A DNA stretch of 64,000 nt, from contig PZJY01000002.1 of the NCBI GenBank assembly GCA_031472005.1, positions 1 to 64,000 of the forward strand. The letters run 5' to 3'. The position numbers and the translations under genes were made by a program. Numbering within the stretch: position 1 is the first letter of the stretch; each line of letters opens with the position of its first letter. The notes below the pieces were generated by a model. It was not told the origin of the DNA. It saw only the letters and a program-made list of their open reading frames with translations, and ran no database searches. Below, in pieces: positions 10,701 to 23,183 of the stretch. The stretch is from Tetracladium setigerum (Eukaryota; Ascomycota; Leotiomycetes; Helotiales).

Positions 10701-13700
10701 TACCGACATAAGCTCTGTGCTCCACTGGTTTAGTGCGAGTCTGGCACATGGATTGTCGGCTCTGCTGTCCGAAGTGCCATCCCACCAACCCGGTAAAACT
10801 CCCCATAAGAAATTGGCCCATTGGGGCGTTGAGCTGAAGTCATAAATCACAAGTCGACCGTTGTCGCCAAGAAGTGTCCGCATATTGAGAAGGCTCCCAT
10901 GAGGCGTCGAACTTCTGTTTGAAAAGCTTCTTGCAATAATGAGATCGTATTTTCTGTGATGGAAATCTTGTTCCTCTAGATCGTGGCTGATATCCAAAAG
11001 TGCAAAGTCGACGTTTGGAATGCCGCCCAAGATCTCTCTAGCAGTAGCAAGTGAGGTGGGCGAAGCATCTGCTAGGGTGTATCGCGAATACAAGGGTTGG
11101 TTGTTGGGTAGGCTGATGCAGGCCAAGGTTGGTCTGCTGTTTGCGCCTATCCCAGCACCTATCTCAAGAACCGTTAAATTCGGCTTGCTGTGAGCCAGAT
11201 GCTTCAACAGAAGTGAAATATCACAATGCTGAGATAAGGAACAAATGTCCAGTAGGCTTTCCTCTTGAAGAATATTCAAAGGTTGTACCTTGCCGATGAA
11301 TATGTCTTTGATGGAGGGGCACAATTTGCTCATTGCAGATGCCGCGCAGGCGATAGGGGTTTGACTTAGTTCCCGAGATATTCGATCAATTCGAATTTCG
11401 ATAGACAAATCATCGAGGTTAAGGAGCGAAGGGAGATCCATTTTGCCAATTCGGAGATCGATCCATCTCGAGAAAGTGTTCATGTGTGGAAGAGTTGACT
11501 CAAGTCCAGCAATAATCCTTTGTGATTTGACAAGACAGAGTTGTGTCAATTCATTCAGGGATAGCGTATATGCTGATTTGTCCGATGTTGGTTTTATCAA
11601 GTCTTGTGTGCGCATGAAGTCGATGTGTGGGCCCCAGGTGTGTCGTGCTGCAAAGCCTTCTCCAAGAACAGGGTCCAGAGCATCTTCGAGAGGAGAAAGT
11701 TGAAGTCCCGTCATCTGTAAAACCACGGTATCCTCTTCCATACCGCACCCTTTCCCAACAATGCCACTACCGTGGGCGCGTGCTGTGGATACCAAGGCTT
11801 CAACGTCGCGCGAGCAGCGACTTATGCTCATTGACTCAATCGTGGTAGGAAGAAGCTTGCGGTATCTACGGCAGATTCCGAATGTCTCTGCACAGAAGAG
11901 CAATTGTAGAATGGAATCGATGACAGTTGGGTGGATGTGGTAGTTATTCTCCCCGCCATCATTGCTGCAGTTACGAATCACTGCGGACGCGATTGGGGCA
12001 CCTATCGTCGCAGTCCGGATTTCACATAGACGCTGGAAAGATGGCCCGTAGTAAAAGCCTTTGTTACTCATGGCACTATACCATTTCCGAGAAGAGGCTT
12101 TCCGAGGGAGAGAGGGTTGTTTCTCGTGTGATCCCAGAGGTTCACTCATCTTGGCTACCTCCCCATAGCAATGTCTCGCCCAAGTGTGGCCATTATGTGA
12201 AGTCACGGTGAATTCCCACCAGTCCCCTTCTAGCGAATTCGTCAAACGCTGCCGGCGAAACGTGGTGATCAACTCGGTTGGTTCCCCATCATGAAGAACA
12301 AGGGCTGTTGTGACATGGACTCGGCGAAGACGGAAGCTATCTTCAGCACCACCGATCTGCCGAATTGCCTCCCCAACTAGTCCTATATACCCCGCCAATG
12401 GAAATACGATGTTGCCCTGGATAACATGATCACGAAGCCAAGGAGCGTTGTCAAGATGAAGGAAGTTCTTCCACGCTGGCTCGAAATCGGTACTTTCGGT
12501 GATTCTGACTCCTAGGAGGTCATGGTGAGGGTACTTACGAAGACGCCATTCTCGGACCGTCCGTAGCTCATGCCAGTAACTTGATGGATGGTGCCATGGG
12601 TATGGTGGGAGGTTCGGAAGTAATCGACCAGCTGGGGCCAGTGCCCGAAAATCCAATCCAACATTCTGGGCGAAGAGCTGCCCGATTGCCGCAAGAAAAG
12701 TGTGAACACAATTTTCTTGCCGTCGCATTATTGCAGCGTATGGAGCGGACCTCGATTTGTGAGTCAAAATTTGCCTTAATGGGCCGGAAAGAGCGGAGTG
12801 CGGGCCGACTTCTAAAAAGATTGGGGTTTTCCCAAGAGGATGCCGAAGGAGACAGTTGACTGCTGTGTTGAATAGGACAGGGGATTCGAGGTTTTGTTGC
12901 CAGTATTTGATATCCAGCAAGTCCCCTTTCTGGAAAAGCTTTCCTGTAACCGAGGAAAAGAAAGGAGTCTGGAATTTTCTGGGGGCCACAAGTCCTGCGA
13001 GCAGATGTAGGTAGCCCTGTCCAACTTCAACCATGTGAGGGGAATGATAGGCTTTATCAACGCTGAGAACTTTCGTGAGTACATTCGTCTTCGAGGCATT
13101 TATAGTTGCAACAACAGCCAAAACTTGATCCGCATCTCCGGATATTGTTACGCTTGATGGGGAGTTGTCACACGCAATGTTGACATTGGGAAGTAAAAAG
13201 GGCAAGGTGTCCTGCCAACCCATACCAATAGCAGCCATCGATCCCCTCTTCGTCTGGTTCTCGACTGAAGTTCCACGACATAGGGAGACCATGATTGCTT
13301 CATTCGCGGTCAACGCACCAGCGGCATAAGCGGCTGCAACTTCCCCACCCGAGTGGCCGACAACTGCTGTTGGCTTTATTCCGAATGAAGCGAGAGTTTG
13401 GACCAATGCAACTTGAAGACCTGTCAGAGCGGGGTGGGCAATTGCAGCATGATACAATCTAGTAGATGTGGCGGGCTTGCATAGTTCTGCTTCCAAGCTC
13501 CACGAGGGCGCGAGATCTCCGAGGTTGCCCAGGAAAATATCCATAGATCTGATGCACTCCCTGAAAACTGGATTCCACTGTATCAAGTCGCGACCCATTT
13601 GAGGCCATTGTGCACCCTGTCCAGTAAAAGCCATAACCACGTTGGCGGCAGGGGAGCTAGTTTTCGTCAAAGGAGATATTAATGTCGCGCCATCGCTACC

Positions 13701-15479
13701 GGCAATCACGCTTGTACGATAGGGCAGGTGCTCTCGCCCGTTGGCCAGGGTGTAGGCAAGATCTTCTTTCCTTTGAAGGTTCGAACGCAGGTAAGAGTTG
13801 TAGGTCTCGGTCATTTGTTTTAACGACTCAAGCGAGTTTGCCGAATAGAGGAGTAAATGCGGCGAATCTGCTGAAATTATATTCTCAGGAGAATACGTGT
13901 TTGGCGCAGCCTCAATTACCACGTGTGCGTTTGAACCACCAAGGCCAAAGGAATTCAAGCTCACTCTATCCAGGCATGCTTTCGGCCAAGGAAGCGGTTC
14001 CGTCGGTACTATCAGCTTTCCAGTTTGAAAAGGAATTTTGGGGTTGGGCTTCGAAAACTTGATATTTGGTGGAATGATACGGTTCTCCAAAGCAAGAACA
14101 CATTTGATCAATGATGCCAGACCAGATGCTCCTTCTGAGTGCCCTAGGTTCGGTTTGATCGATCCCATGTAGATGCCTGTCTCTCCAAAAACTCGTGCGA
14201 TTGCAACGGCCTCAATGGGATCACCCGTGGGCGTACCGGTTCCTAACAGGACTCGTAGTTAGTTTCATAGACAGTCTTGAGAAATCCAAGCGAAATCATA
14301 CCATGGCATTCAATGAATGCCGTTTGCGAAAAGGATTTAAGCCCAGCAATGCTATAGGTTCTTCTGATTAACGCCTCCTGAGCATCCGAGCTTGGATGGG
14401 TCATTCCCGCCGTTTTCCCGCCATGATTGGTTGCAATGCCTCGAATGACTGCTCTAATGGGGTTGCCATCCTAAGTATGAAGATGTCAGGGTTTCACGAT
14501 GCAAAGACGAAGGCTGAAGAGAGAAGATCAGGCAAGGCATACCCGCAGCGCATCCTTTACGGACTTGACATACACAGCCACGATGCCTTCCGCTCGAGCG
14601 TACCCATTTGCATCGGCTGAGAATGTTTTGCAGGAGGCGTCGGGGGATAGGACGCCTTGTTTTGCCATTGTTGCTGTGAGACCTGGGGCCAACAAGAGAC
14701 TCGTGCCGCCCACGATAGCAGCTTTGCAGTCGCCCTTGGAAATAGCTGCACATGCCTCGTTGAGGCCGATCAAAGAGGCCGAGCAGCCCGTCCTGATCGT
14801 CACACTCGGCCCTCGAAGGTCCATTTCATAGGAGATCCGATTTGATAGTGCCATGTCGCTCGTCGCCGTGCTTCGAGACCCGCCATACTAGTCCGATTAG
14901 CCTAATCCAGGCAAGGAGAAGGGAAGGGGAAAGGACCTGTTGCGAGTCCTTCGTAAACATCTCGGCCCAGTCTTCACCAAAACTTCCGACGTAAACTCCT
15001 GTCTGGCTTCCCCGCCAGTTTACCTCACCGGCATCATCAGTGCATTCCCGCGCAACCTCAAGTAGCTGCCGGTGCTGAGGATCCATTTGCTCTAGCTCGC
15101 TTCTCGACATAGTGAAGAAGGAAGTGTCGAGGCTCGCGATATTCACGCTTTCATCAAGAAAATAGCCGTGCTCTGAATTGATACTTCCTGGCTTGCCGTT
15201 TGTCGAACAGTGCGAGGAGGCCTTGTATCGGCTCTCCGGAACAGGAACTCGAGCATCGTTCTTAGCTAGGAGAAATTCCCATAGGTCCTGGGGACAGGAA
15301 ATTCCCCCAGGTAAGCGGCAACCAAGTCCACAGATAGCTATGGGTTCCCACTGCTTCGATTCACTAGGACCTCGCGTCGAATTGCCGTTGATGTGGAGGC
15401 CGTGGTTGCCATTGACCTTGTCATTGATAATTTCAGCGGAAAGGTCCTTTCCTTGCAAGTTGAGTGGTAGTGCCATCAT
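7713..15479 (-). CDS. Highly reducing polyketide synthase (KS-AT-DH-MT-ER-KR-ACP)
   Basis: Seven exons: 15479-14937, 14887-14543, 14470-14302, 14242-9939, 9882-9598, 9542-9127 and 9078-7713. Introns are 48-72 bp and the total is 7428 bp, or 2475 aa, normal for an HR-PKS. KS: Cys216 in TGCSAS (usual TACSSS), ECHGTGT and NLGHSEG histidines. AT: GHSGGE, Ser about 650. DH: HxxxGxxxxP (His about 958) and DSILQ (Asp about 1128), both intact. MT: LEIGAGIGAN near 1378, but the later region lacks the expected catalytic His. ER: NADPH motif GCGGIGIAA. KR: GGLGGLG (about 2103) and Tyr about 2246. ACP: GMDSL, Ser about 2432. No thioesterase, so release must come from another enzyme. The first intron donor is GTCCTT, weaker than the others. 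Confidence 0.93.
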
Positions 15480-16894
15480 TGCTTGAATTGGCGGTTTAAA
15501 ACTGTGGAAAGGACTATTGACCGAAAAGCTCGCGAAGACATTTAGAAGTCAATATAAAACTCAGCAATTTAACAAAGGCACACACCACTGATGGAAGGAA
15601 TTTTTTCCGTTGCGGTGAACACTTCCAAGGCGCAGGAGTGTAGAATTGGAGTAGCGTACAATATATTCCTGCAGTATGATGAAGATAACCGATTGGTCAG
15701 GGGACGATCCGAGAACTGTGTGTCTAAAGATGCGCCAAAAACCCAAAGCGATTAGTGCTGGCGGGAATAGATGCCACGTCAGGGACATGCAGTATTCTCG
15801 TGCCTCTGCGAGCTCCATGGTTAAGCGTAGTATCAAGGTCCTAATTAGCCGATGATCTATCAGATAAAAAATCTGTTACATACTATATATTCTTGATATA
15901 TTGATGTTATCGTTGTGGTTGTTGCTGTGGTTGTACTTGAAACAGAGGCTAGAGGTGGCATTTATTCTGTCAAAAATATGGGTTTTGTAGGCGTAGGCGT
16001 AGGCTCAGTACTGCAGGCAGTACAGCTGAATACGCCACCGCCTTTAATAGGAGATTGTCTCTCTCTGTAGACGTCGATATACATTTAAGCATTTTCCAAC
16101 CTTTTCAACATCGCTATCACAGATGGCAGTGCTCTCGTCGCTTGTCGCTTTCGCAACCATAAGAAGCTTCAGCCTCCTTGTATTATTCTACAACGGCAGG
16201 TCCGACGCTCGATAGACGGTATCCGGGAGATCTTGACGGGAAAGAGCGTCAATGTTCCAAAAGATTCATTTTAACTAGGCACAGTAGTCATAGCAGGTGG
16301 GATTCACGATTTTCCTAGTCATTCAATCTTTACATGAATATATTATTCCCTTTTCACGACGCTATTCTCTTCTCTTCTATTCCACCTGTATATTGACACA
16401 ATTATTCGGCTAGTAATAATGTTTCAGTACTATACGGGTATGTTCACACGCACACAGCTCCGGACAATGATGGGGACTGAAGACACTCATGTGATGTTTT
16501 TGTCGATTTTTCTGAATCGAAGGTAATTTTCGGGGTGAAAACCTCATGTTATAACTCTTAGGGCTAGGGTTAGAAGCTCCTATTAGTGTGTTTGTTCGTT
16601 ATTTAGTTGAAAGCTCCCTTCGAGGCTTTCTCTCCTCGTAGTCAATTTACATCTCGAGCCAAGACCTTGATCTGGCACCGTCCCTTGACATGGGCTTGGA
16701 ACATTTGACCTAGTATCTATAAACTCTCCTCGGTCTCTTCTTAAATATTCAAGCAATTGAATCTTTCCAAATATTTCGAGGTATTTTTAAATGGCATTAC
16801 TGTCACTTACATATCTGCCGCTTGAACCCGAAGTTTAATGTAAGAGCTTTATAACTAGGCGCAGAACACGAGGAAACCAAGATATTTAATGTCC
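15480..16894. other. PKS promoter region, no gene supported
   Basis: 1.4 kb between the PKS start and the glutamine synthetase-like stop. The 91-codon ORF at 15561-15836 has no recognisable domain. A short telomere-like TTAGGGCTAGGGTTAG lies at 16558-16573. No binding site for a pathway regulator could be assigned. Confidence 0.5.
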
Positions 16895-18397
16895 TCAGTA
16901 ATGCTCTATGATATAATTATGCCTTTCTTGCTTGTCCATCTGCCGTAACACCTCATTCCATCCTCTTGTAATCGCGATGTATGCCTCGATCATAGTTTCG
17001 CCGAGCCCTCGCACCAATGCGGTATTCATCTGAAGCGCCTCCAAACCTTCTTCGATACTAATAGGCAATTTATCTGTGATGCCAAGCAGGCGACGCTCTT
17101 CAGCGGTTAAGCGTGACGCTTCTGATTTGCAGTCGCCGGCAACAAGGGGCAACTTGTGCTCGAGTCCATCGATCGCGGCCGCTAGGAGGGCTGCCATCGT
17201 GAGATATGGATTTGCGGTAGCACACATCAGCTTGAATTCGAAGCGAGAGAGCGTGATTCGCCGTAGTGGCGTCTCGCGGTTCTCCCATCCCCAGCATGCA
17301 TACTCCCCTCCACTCCACATGCCACTTTCCACGCGTACATAGCTCGCATCAATGGGCAAGCAAATGGCAGCGATTGCTGGGAGATCGCGCAGGATGCCGG
17401 CAAAGAAACTCTCGACCTGCAACTTCTTCGTATCATCCTGGTCAGTGGCTGCAATTCCATCCAGCGGCGTTGCCGAGATATCTAGATGACCGGTCAGTTT
17501 GGGGATGGTACTGATTTATCTTCGTTGAATATCAACTTACGTGTGTGGGCGCCTGTACCCGGATACCCAGCAGACGGTCGCGGATGCAGCGTTGCCCTGA
17601 TGCCGTATTGCTGGGTTACTGTGACGATGGTGTCACGCGCGCGGATCAGCATGTCTACGGCTTCCACTGGGGAGCGAGGTGAAAAGACGAATTCCCACTG
17701 GCCGGGTGCTGCCTCAGCATGGAACTTTTCGACGGGAGCATCGACGAGAGCCAGGGCGCATACGGTCTCCTCCACGATTTGGAGAAGCTTGATATCTTCT
17801 GCTGGCACATGGCACCACGAATGGTGGCCCACCGGGGCGAATGTGGAAGTTGAACTGGATTGTGATTCCGGTTTCCGCCGCATAAAGACTACTTCCAACT
17901 CGAAGCCAAGTAGGACTCCAAGACGGTGTTCCGAGCGTAGTCTCGCGTCAAGACGAGCCAGCTGAATGCGTGGACAGGTTGCTGCAGCTGTGCCATTGCT
18001 TTCAACAAGCGAAGTTATCATCACGGTCCGGTTGACACTCCCCACTCTCGAGCTCGCATGAAGGTATGCTGAACCGAGATCAGGCTTGAGATACAAGGCG
18101 CCAGGGATAGTACCCCCTTTCATATGGACGACATGATCGTTGCGCATAACATGTGAAACGGCTGAAGCGATGCTGGCACGGATACCTTGCTCCAGCATGT
18201 GAGAAAATCGAGCGGTTGGCATCATGATGGTTTGAAGTGCCCCGTGGAGAGGCATGAAGCGAAGCCAGACAAAGTTCGGGGCGTCGCGGAGCAGTAGTGC
18301 CTTCCAGGCGACGCTCGAATCCGAAGCTTCATCTGCAGTTTGGTTAATGACAAAGAAGGTGTTTGTTTACTGGGCTGATAAGCGTACCTTCTTCCAT
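16895..18397 (-). CDS. FluG-type glutamine synthetase-like enzyme
   Basis: Three exons: 18397-18388 (10 bp), 18332-17541 and 17481-16895; introns 55 and 59 bp; 462 aa. It matches only the C-terminal glutamine-synthetase domain of FluG-like proteins; the N-terminal amidohydrolase domain is absent. Visible motifs are GFELE, AEAAPGQWEF, the GTGAHTHIS loop formed across intron 2, NRETPLRR and SRFEF..ANPYL, so ATP/metal and glutamate-site residues appear largely kept. Such enzymes ligate an amine to glutamate or a related acid with ATP. Its position between the PKS and the alpha-oxoamine synthase suggests a tailoring role on an amino-polyketide or precursor supply. The micro-exon start was chosen because the longer in-frame ATG at 18255 would drop the N-terminal WLRFM segment. 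Confidence 0.82.
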
Positions 18398-20004
18398 TCT
18401 TACAAGCGACTTGGTAAAAGCAGATGTAACTGTCTATCAGGCACCGAGGACCGAGGTAACAGTTGTCAAGCTACCCAGTCCTGCAGAAGATAGACAAGCT
18501 TGTACAATCGGATCAGTCAAGACCTGATTGCGAAGATATGGGAGGATAACTGAGGAAGATGTGGGTAAGAGGTAAAGGTATCATTGAGAACGAGAGGGGT
18601 TCAGTGAAGAGAGGGCTCCACAATCCCAGGCCGAGGTGACTGCGGACTGCAAGGCCTTCAAAAGTCGAAGATGTACAAGAAAGCGGTGTATACTGCAGCA
18701 GCAGACTGAAAGAAAAGAAACACGAAGAAAAGTCCCTAGAAAAAAAGCAAGAATAAAGAAGCAATATTTCAACGCCTGGATTAACATACATACATTGCTC
18801 AAAGCATACGTCCAGCCCCGTCCAGATCTCTTGTTCCTATTCGACCCTGCTAGTACACCGCCTATTATGCTACCAATAAAGCCGTGAAAGTCGTGATATG
18901 CGATAGGTGTTCAGTACCCAGAACGAGAGGTCTATAGGCTTATCACTCTCTTACTTACAGTCCACGAATACGATAGATATGCCCGATAAGAATACGATAG
19001 GCCTGCCTATATTAAGGAACTATGCCAAAGATTTCACACCGCTAGTTTGCGTTAAGCTTCCAAATCGAAAGGAAGAGATAAAGAAGAGAAGGATAGCCCT
19101 TCTTCTATACGCCTTCTTCTGCATATTAATTGTCTTACTTTCTACTTATAGACTAGAGGGAGGGTTAGAGTTTACTTTTGCCATTATTGCGACACCCACA
19201 TGTCCTCCACGGAAGCGACAACGAGAGTCCTAGAAGGGTCCTTCAAGCCTGAGTGGGAGTTTGGTAAAATATCGGGTAGGCATTACTGTTACAACTTTAG
19301 GCGGTGTGACCTTGGTATCACAAGCGTGAAACTAAATATGAGATGTGACACAGCAGTTAAGCGGCTACATATGAGATGTGACACAGCAGTATGCAGTGTT
19401 CACAATAATGTACTTCGTATGCAGTGCAAGCCACACCCCCACTTCAGTGATATACACTTCATGGAGTGAGAAATAGCACTGAGCCCCCACACTGATTCTC
19501 ACTGAGTAGTACACTGATACACTAGTATATATTGAAATAGTAAAAAGGTGGGTTAATAAATGGCGCTAACCCTAAAATGGAAGCTTAAACATTATATCAT
19601 AAGGTTATTAAGCTTAAAAAGTTCTAACGTAGTACTAGCTCAGTGTCTCAGTACACTGGCAGTGAGATACTTACTTGTTGAACTGTATGGGGTACGTGTA
19701 AACATACATCTCAAACTGTACTAGTATTACGAGCGTACACTATTGCGAACACTGGCAATATGTCCACATTTACGATGGGTCACCCATTTTCGTCCACATT
19801 TGTTCCCCAATCTCTTTCTCCCGTTTCTTTTCGTCCATTCCCATGTTCCTATTGGAAGGGTGGTGGTTTATAATCCACGGTCTCAACTCTGGAGGATCAT
19901 ACAAAGCTCGCAAAGTCCTTTTTTGAGAGCTGGTGCTTGCGATTGTAAACAATTCTATACTCACTATTCACATTTCTCTCTCGTTCTATTATCGCGCCTT
20001 TGCA
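18398..20004. other. Divergent intergenic region, no gene supported
   Basis: 1.6 kb separating the divergently transcribed GS-like and alpha-oxoamine synthase genes, so it should hold both promoters. It contains a 22-bp direct repeat (19336-19357 and 19369-19390) and several ACACTG/CAGTGT stretches near 19490-19660. The ORF at 18907-19233 has no recognisable domain and is not called. Confidence 0.5.
19336..19390. repeat. 22-bp direct repeat, period 33
   Basis: ATATGAGATGTGACACAGCA plus GT occurs exactly twice, 33 bp apart, in the shared upstream region of two divergent cluster genes. It may be a regulator site or a small duplication. Confidence 0.7.
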
Positions 20005-21556
20005 ATGTCTCCATTAACAACGAGCCTTTTCGAGCATCGTTTGGCTGCAACGCTGGACAGTCGTAAAGAGAAGGGGAGGTACCATCCCTTGTACCAGCCT
20101 TTTGTGTTCACAAATACGGTTGATTTTGGCTCCAATGATACACTGTCACTATCCTCTTCTGGAACTCTTCGAAGGGAACTCCTTCTGGAGATGGAAAGGA
20201 ACCCAGAATGCCAGATCGGGGGCAAGGGAAGCAGAATTCTGGACGGAAACAATCAGTATGTCGTAGACCTGGAATCATATCTGGCCAAATTCCATGGTGC
20301 TGAAACTGGGCTTTTTTTCAACTCGGGTTATGATGCGAATGTCGCCGTTTTCAGGACATTGCCGCAACCAGGTGATGTGATTGTGCATGATGAGTACATT
20401 CAGTAGGTGATTGAAAGTTTCGTCGGAATACTGATGTTCATGCTGACCCAAACACCAGTGCCAGTGCCATCGATGGCATGCGAGAGTCGAGGGCAGCAAT
20501 GAAGCTACCGTTCAGGCACAACAATGTTGTGTCCTTGAAAGAAGTTCTTGGCCGTGTCCAATCCTTGTTTCCTGATATTCAGGAAGGCGGAAGATCGGTG
20601 TTCATCGCCGTGGAGGCCCTTTACAGCATGGATGGCGATTCTCCTCCGATTAAGCAGCTACTCGCAGCAGCAAAGGAATCACTGCCTCTCGGAGACGTCA
20701 TTTTCTACATCGACGAAGCTCACTCAACTGGAATCGTGGGACCAAAGGGATCTGGCTTTGTGTGCCACCACGGTCTCGAACACGAATTTGCCCTTCGAGT
20801 TCACAGTAAGTAGAAACCGAACCCTAATGACTTTCTAGGGATGCTTCCAGAAATACAAATGAACCAGTTTCTAACATCCGATCTCTCTGCAGCCTTTGGG
20901 AAAGCCATGTCGTGTACCGGGGGTAAGTAATTGCCTTGGCCATTTACATCTATGATTCCGGGTTACTGACAAGCAACTGTAGCTGTTGTATTGTGTAGCT
21001 CGGTTGTGAAGGACACCTTAGTCAACTACGCACGCAACTTCATCTACTCAACGGGGCCATCTTTCCCAGTCTTGGCTTGCGTCAAGGCAGGATACAACTT
21101 TCTCGAGAGTCCAGAAGCCGATCAGGTCAGTTTTAGAGTCCTTGAAAAAAATTCAAATCCACCACTAATTACCACTTGACGATTGTACAGGCACGGCAAC
21201 ACTTGCAGAAGGCGACAAGCTACTTTCTCCGGTGCTTTTACAATCATCGCAGCTGGAGCCGCGTGCAAGAACATGGGACTTTCAGTGTGCCAACTTCGGA
21301 AACCTTAGTTCTTACGAAAGGCTTCCATTCCCCAATTGTTCCAGTTCTCACGAAAGCGGGAAAGGCTTACAATCTACGAGCATGGCTGTTGAGGGAGGGC
21401 TTCTCAAGCTGGGGATTGGCATTTCCCGTTGTGCCGAAAGGGGAAGACAGACTCAGGGTGGTCATCCACGCCAACAATTCGCACAGCCAAATTGAACGAT
21501 TCGTAGATTGTATCATTCAATGGGCTCTGGATCAGGAGCAATCACACAAGCCTTGA
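20005..21556 (+). CDS. Alpha-oxoamine synthase (BioF/Fum8-like), PLP enzyme
   Basis: Five exons: 20005-20402, 20459-20805, 20893-20922, 20983-21125 and 21191-21556; introns 56-87 bp; 427 aa. The fold-type I alpha-oxoamine synthase signature is complete: HDEYIHAS (formed across intron 1), YIDEAHSTGIVG with the cofactor Asp, and HTFGKAMS with the PLP-binding Lys. The family covers AONS, ALAS, KBL and serine palmitoyltransferase, which condense an acyl thioester with an amino acid and lose CO2. Beside a thioesterase-less HR-PKS this is the arrangement used for release in sphinganine-analogue pathways. A housekeeping biotin-type AONS is the alternative. The Met at 20005 is chosen over 19933 because family similarity begins there. 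Confidence 0.88.
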
Positions 21557-23183
21557 ATGGTCTTTAATGGGGGGGAGGGATCGGTAAATCGTGTTTGTAT
21601 TTCATTCGTTAGGGATGCAAAAATTGAGCTTTTATTGGATTTGAATAACTCAACTTCAGTTTTCATTCTACAGAGTAAAGTTGATTGATCGCTTTTAAAT
21701 CTGATTCTGGGGCTGATCTACATATGCACGCACGCATGCACTCTACGCTGACCCATTGCCCGCATTAACAAAGACGTGAAGAGCTTGCGCCATATACCAT
21801 TCGGCGTATCAGAAGATCCATGTTTGGGCACACCGCTTGGGATGATCGGGTCGCTTATCTTATGAGTGGTTGGTGGGGTGGCTAAGGACGCCCAGCCGTC
21901 ATCAGATGCAGACCAGAAATCGTGCAGAAGATGACAGCCACGGCTCGGGTCGCAACTCCGATCAAAACAAAACTCGCTTGTGAGTGGTTGGTTGGATGGC
22001 TAAGGACGCCTAGCCGTCCTCGGATGCGGAGCGGAAATCGTGCAGAAGATGACAGCCACGGCTCGGGTCGCAACTCCAACTCATGCAGCTCAACGGAGTA
22101 CAGTACTGAACGCGTACGGAGGCACAGCGGTGAAGTATTGTTAGTACTGTACAGGGGCTTACCCCTGTCATAATAAGACTAAACCTAAATGAGTAATACA
22201 TACTCGCGATGTCTCCGACACGCGTTTTTACTGGAATTTACATGTATCTTTATAGAAAAGATATCAATACTATGGATTTTACATTAATTTTCAATCTATC
22301 TAGGACAGGCTAATTTTATAAAGAATTACTTTTAAGATAATTGCCACGAGATAATGGGGTATAATCAATTGAGGGTCACTGTAAAAGATACGTAGGAGAG
22401 GGTAGGGGAACATGAGTTTAAAGAGTTGATTGAGAGTATGCTGAAACGTTGTCAAGCAGTTATTGATGCCAAGGGGTTATTTACAAAGTATTAGTTTTTC
22501 TCTTAATGTAAAGTTCATCAGTTGAGTAGTTCTTACATTTAATTGCGCTCAAAACTCAGTACAAACAAATACGTGTTCAAGGCATCGCGAAAATTTATTA
22601 CCTATTTGGGGTAAGTGTTATGACACACCCTTGAAGTAACACAACATTACAGCGACTCAACTCGAATGTATTGCATTTCTACTTTGATATCAGATTTGCG
22701 AGCAACGCAGCATGCCAGCCACCTGCCACTAAGCGGACGTCTTTGAAACCCTCTCAGGAAATATTAAACGAACGGGACTCAACCCGAGTGGCTTGTGTTT
22801 CATCACTATACTGTGCTACAAGATACGTCGTTCTGGAGCTATAGGTAATGGCTCTGAGATCCGTTTTACTGAAATGACTTATCGCCTACATGGAGCATTC
22901 CGCCCATGCCTAGCTAGAGAAAACACGCAGGTGAGTAACACCTTCGGAATCTTTTCTTGATTTCAAATCCTTGTCCTCGGTCTGCTGTGCTCGAAAACAC
23001 GAGAATGTGATCTTGAGTGTCCATGTAGATTCAAGAAGATAGTAGTGCAACGAAGAGATTCGTTACAACCACAATTCTTGTATGAAGAGTCTTCACTTCT
23101 GTGGCTTCAGGAATATTTGTTTCTCGAGATTAGCAATTGAAACCGCCACCGTCTTCTCCCAATCTCTGAATCCGTCACCAAAA
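21557..23183. other. Intergenic, duplicated block, no gene supported
   Basis: Holds the 101-bp direct duplication (21859-22077) and a perfect hairpin ACAGGGGCTTACCCCTGT at 22151-22168. The rest, particularly 22200-22680, is AT-rich with no coding signal that I can support. It also contains the P450 promoter. Confidence 0.5.
21859..22077. repeat. 101-bp direct duplication
   Basis: Copies at 21859-21959 and 21977-22077 are separated by 17 bp. Both read GAGTGGTTGG..GGCTAAGGACGCC.. and end in GACAGCCACGGCTCGGGTCG plus CAACTCC. Differences are mostly C/T or G/A. Confidence 0.85.

Noticed and set aside
18907..19233. 108-codon ORF with a hydrophobic stretch
   Set aside because: No recognisable family; repeat-like surroundings; no supporting exons.
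23082..23183. Upstream in-frame ATG of the P450
   Set aside because: Would place 34 residues in front of the membrane anchor; ATG at 23184 gives the standard P450 start.
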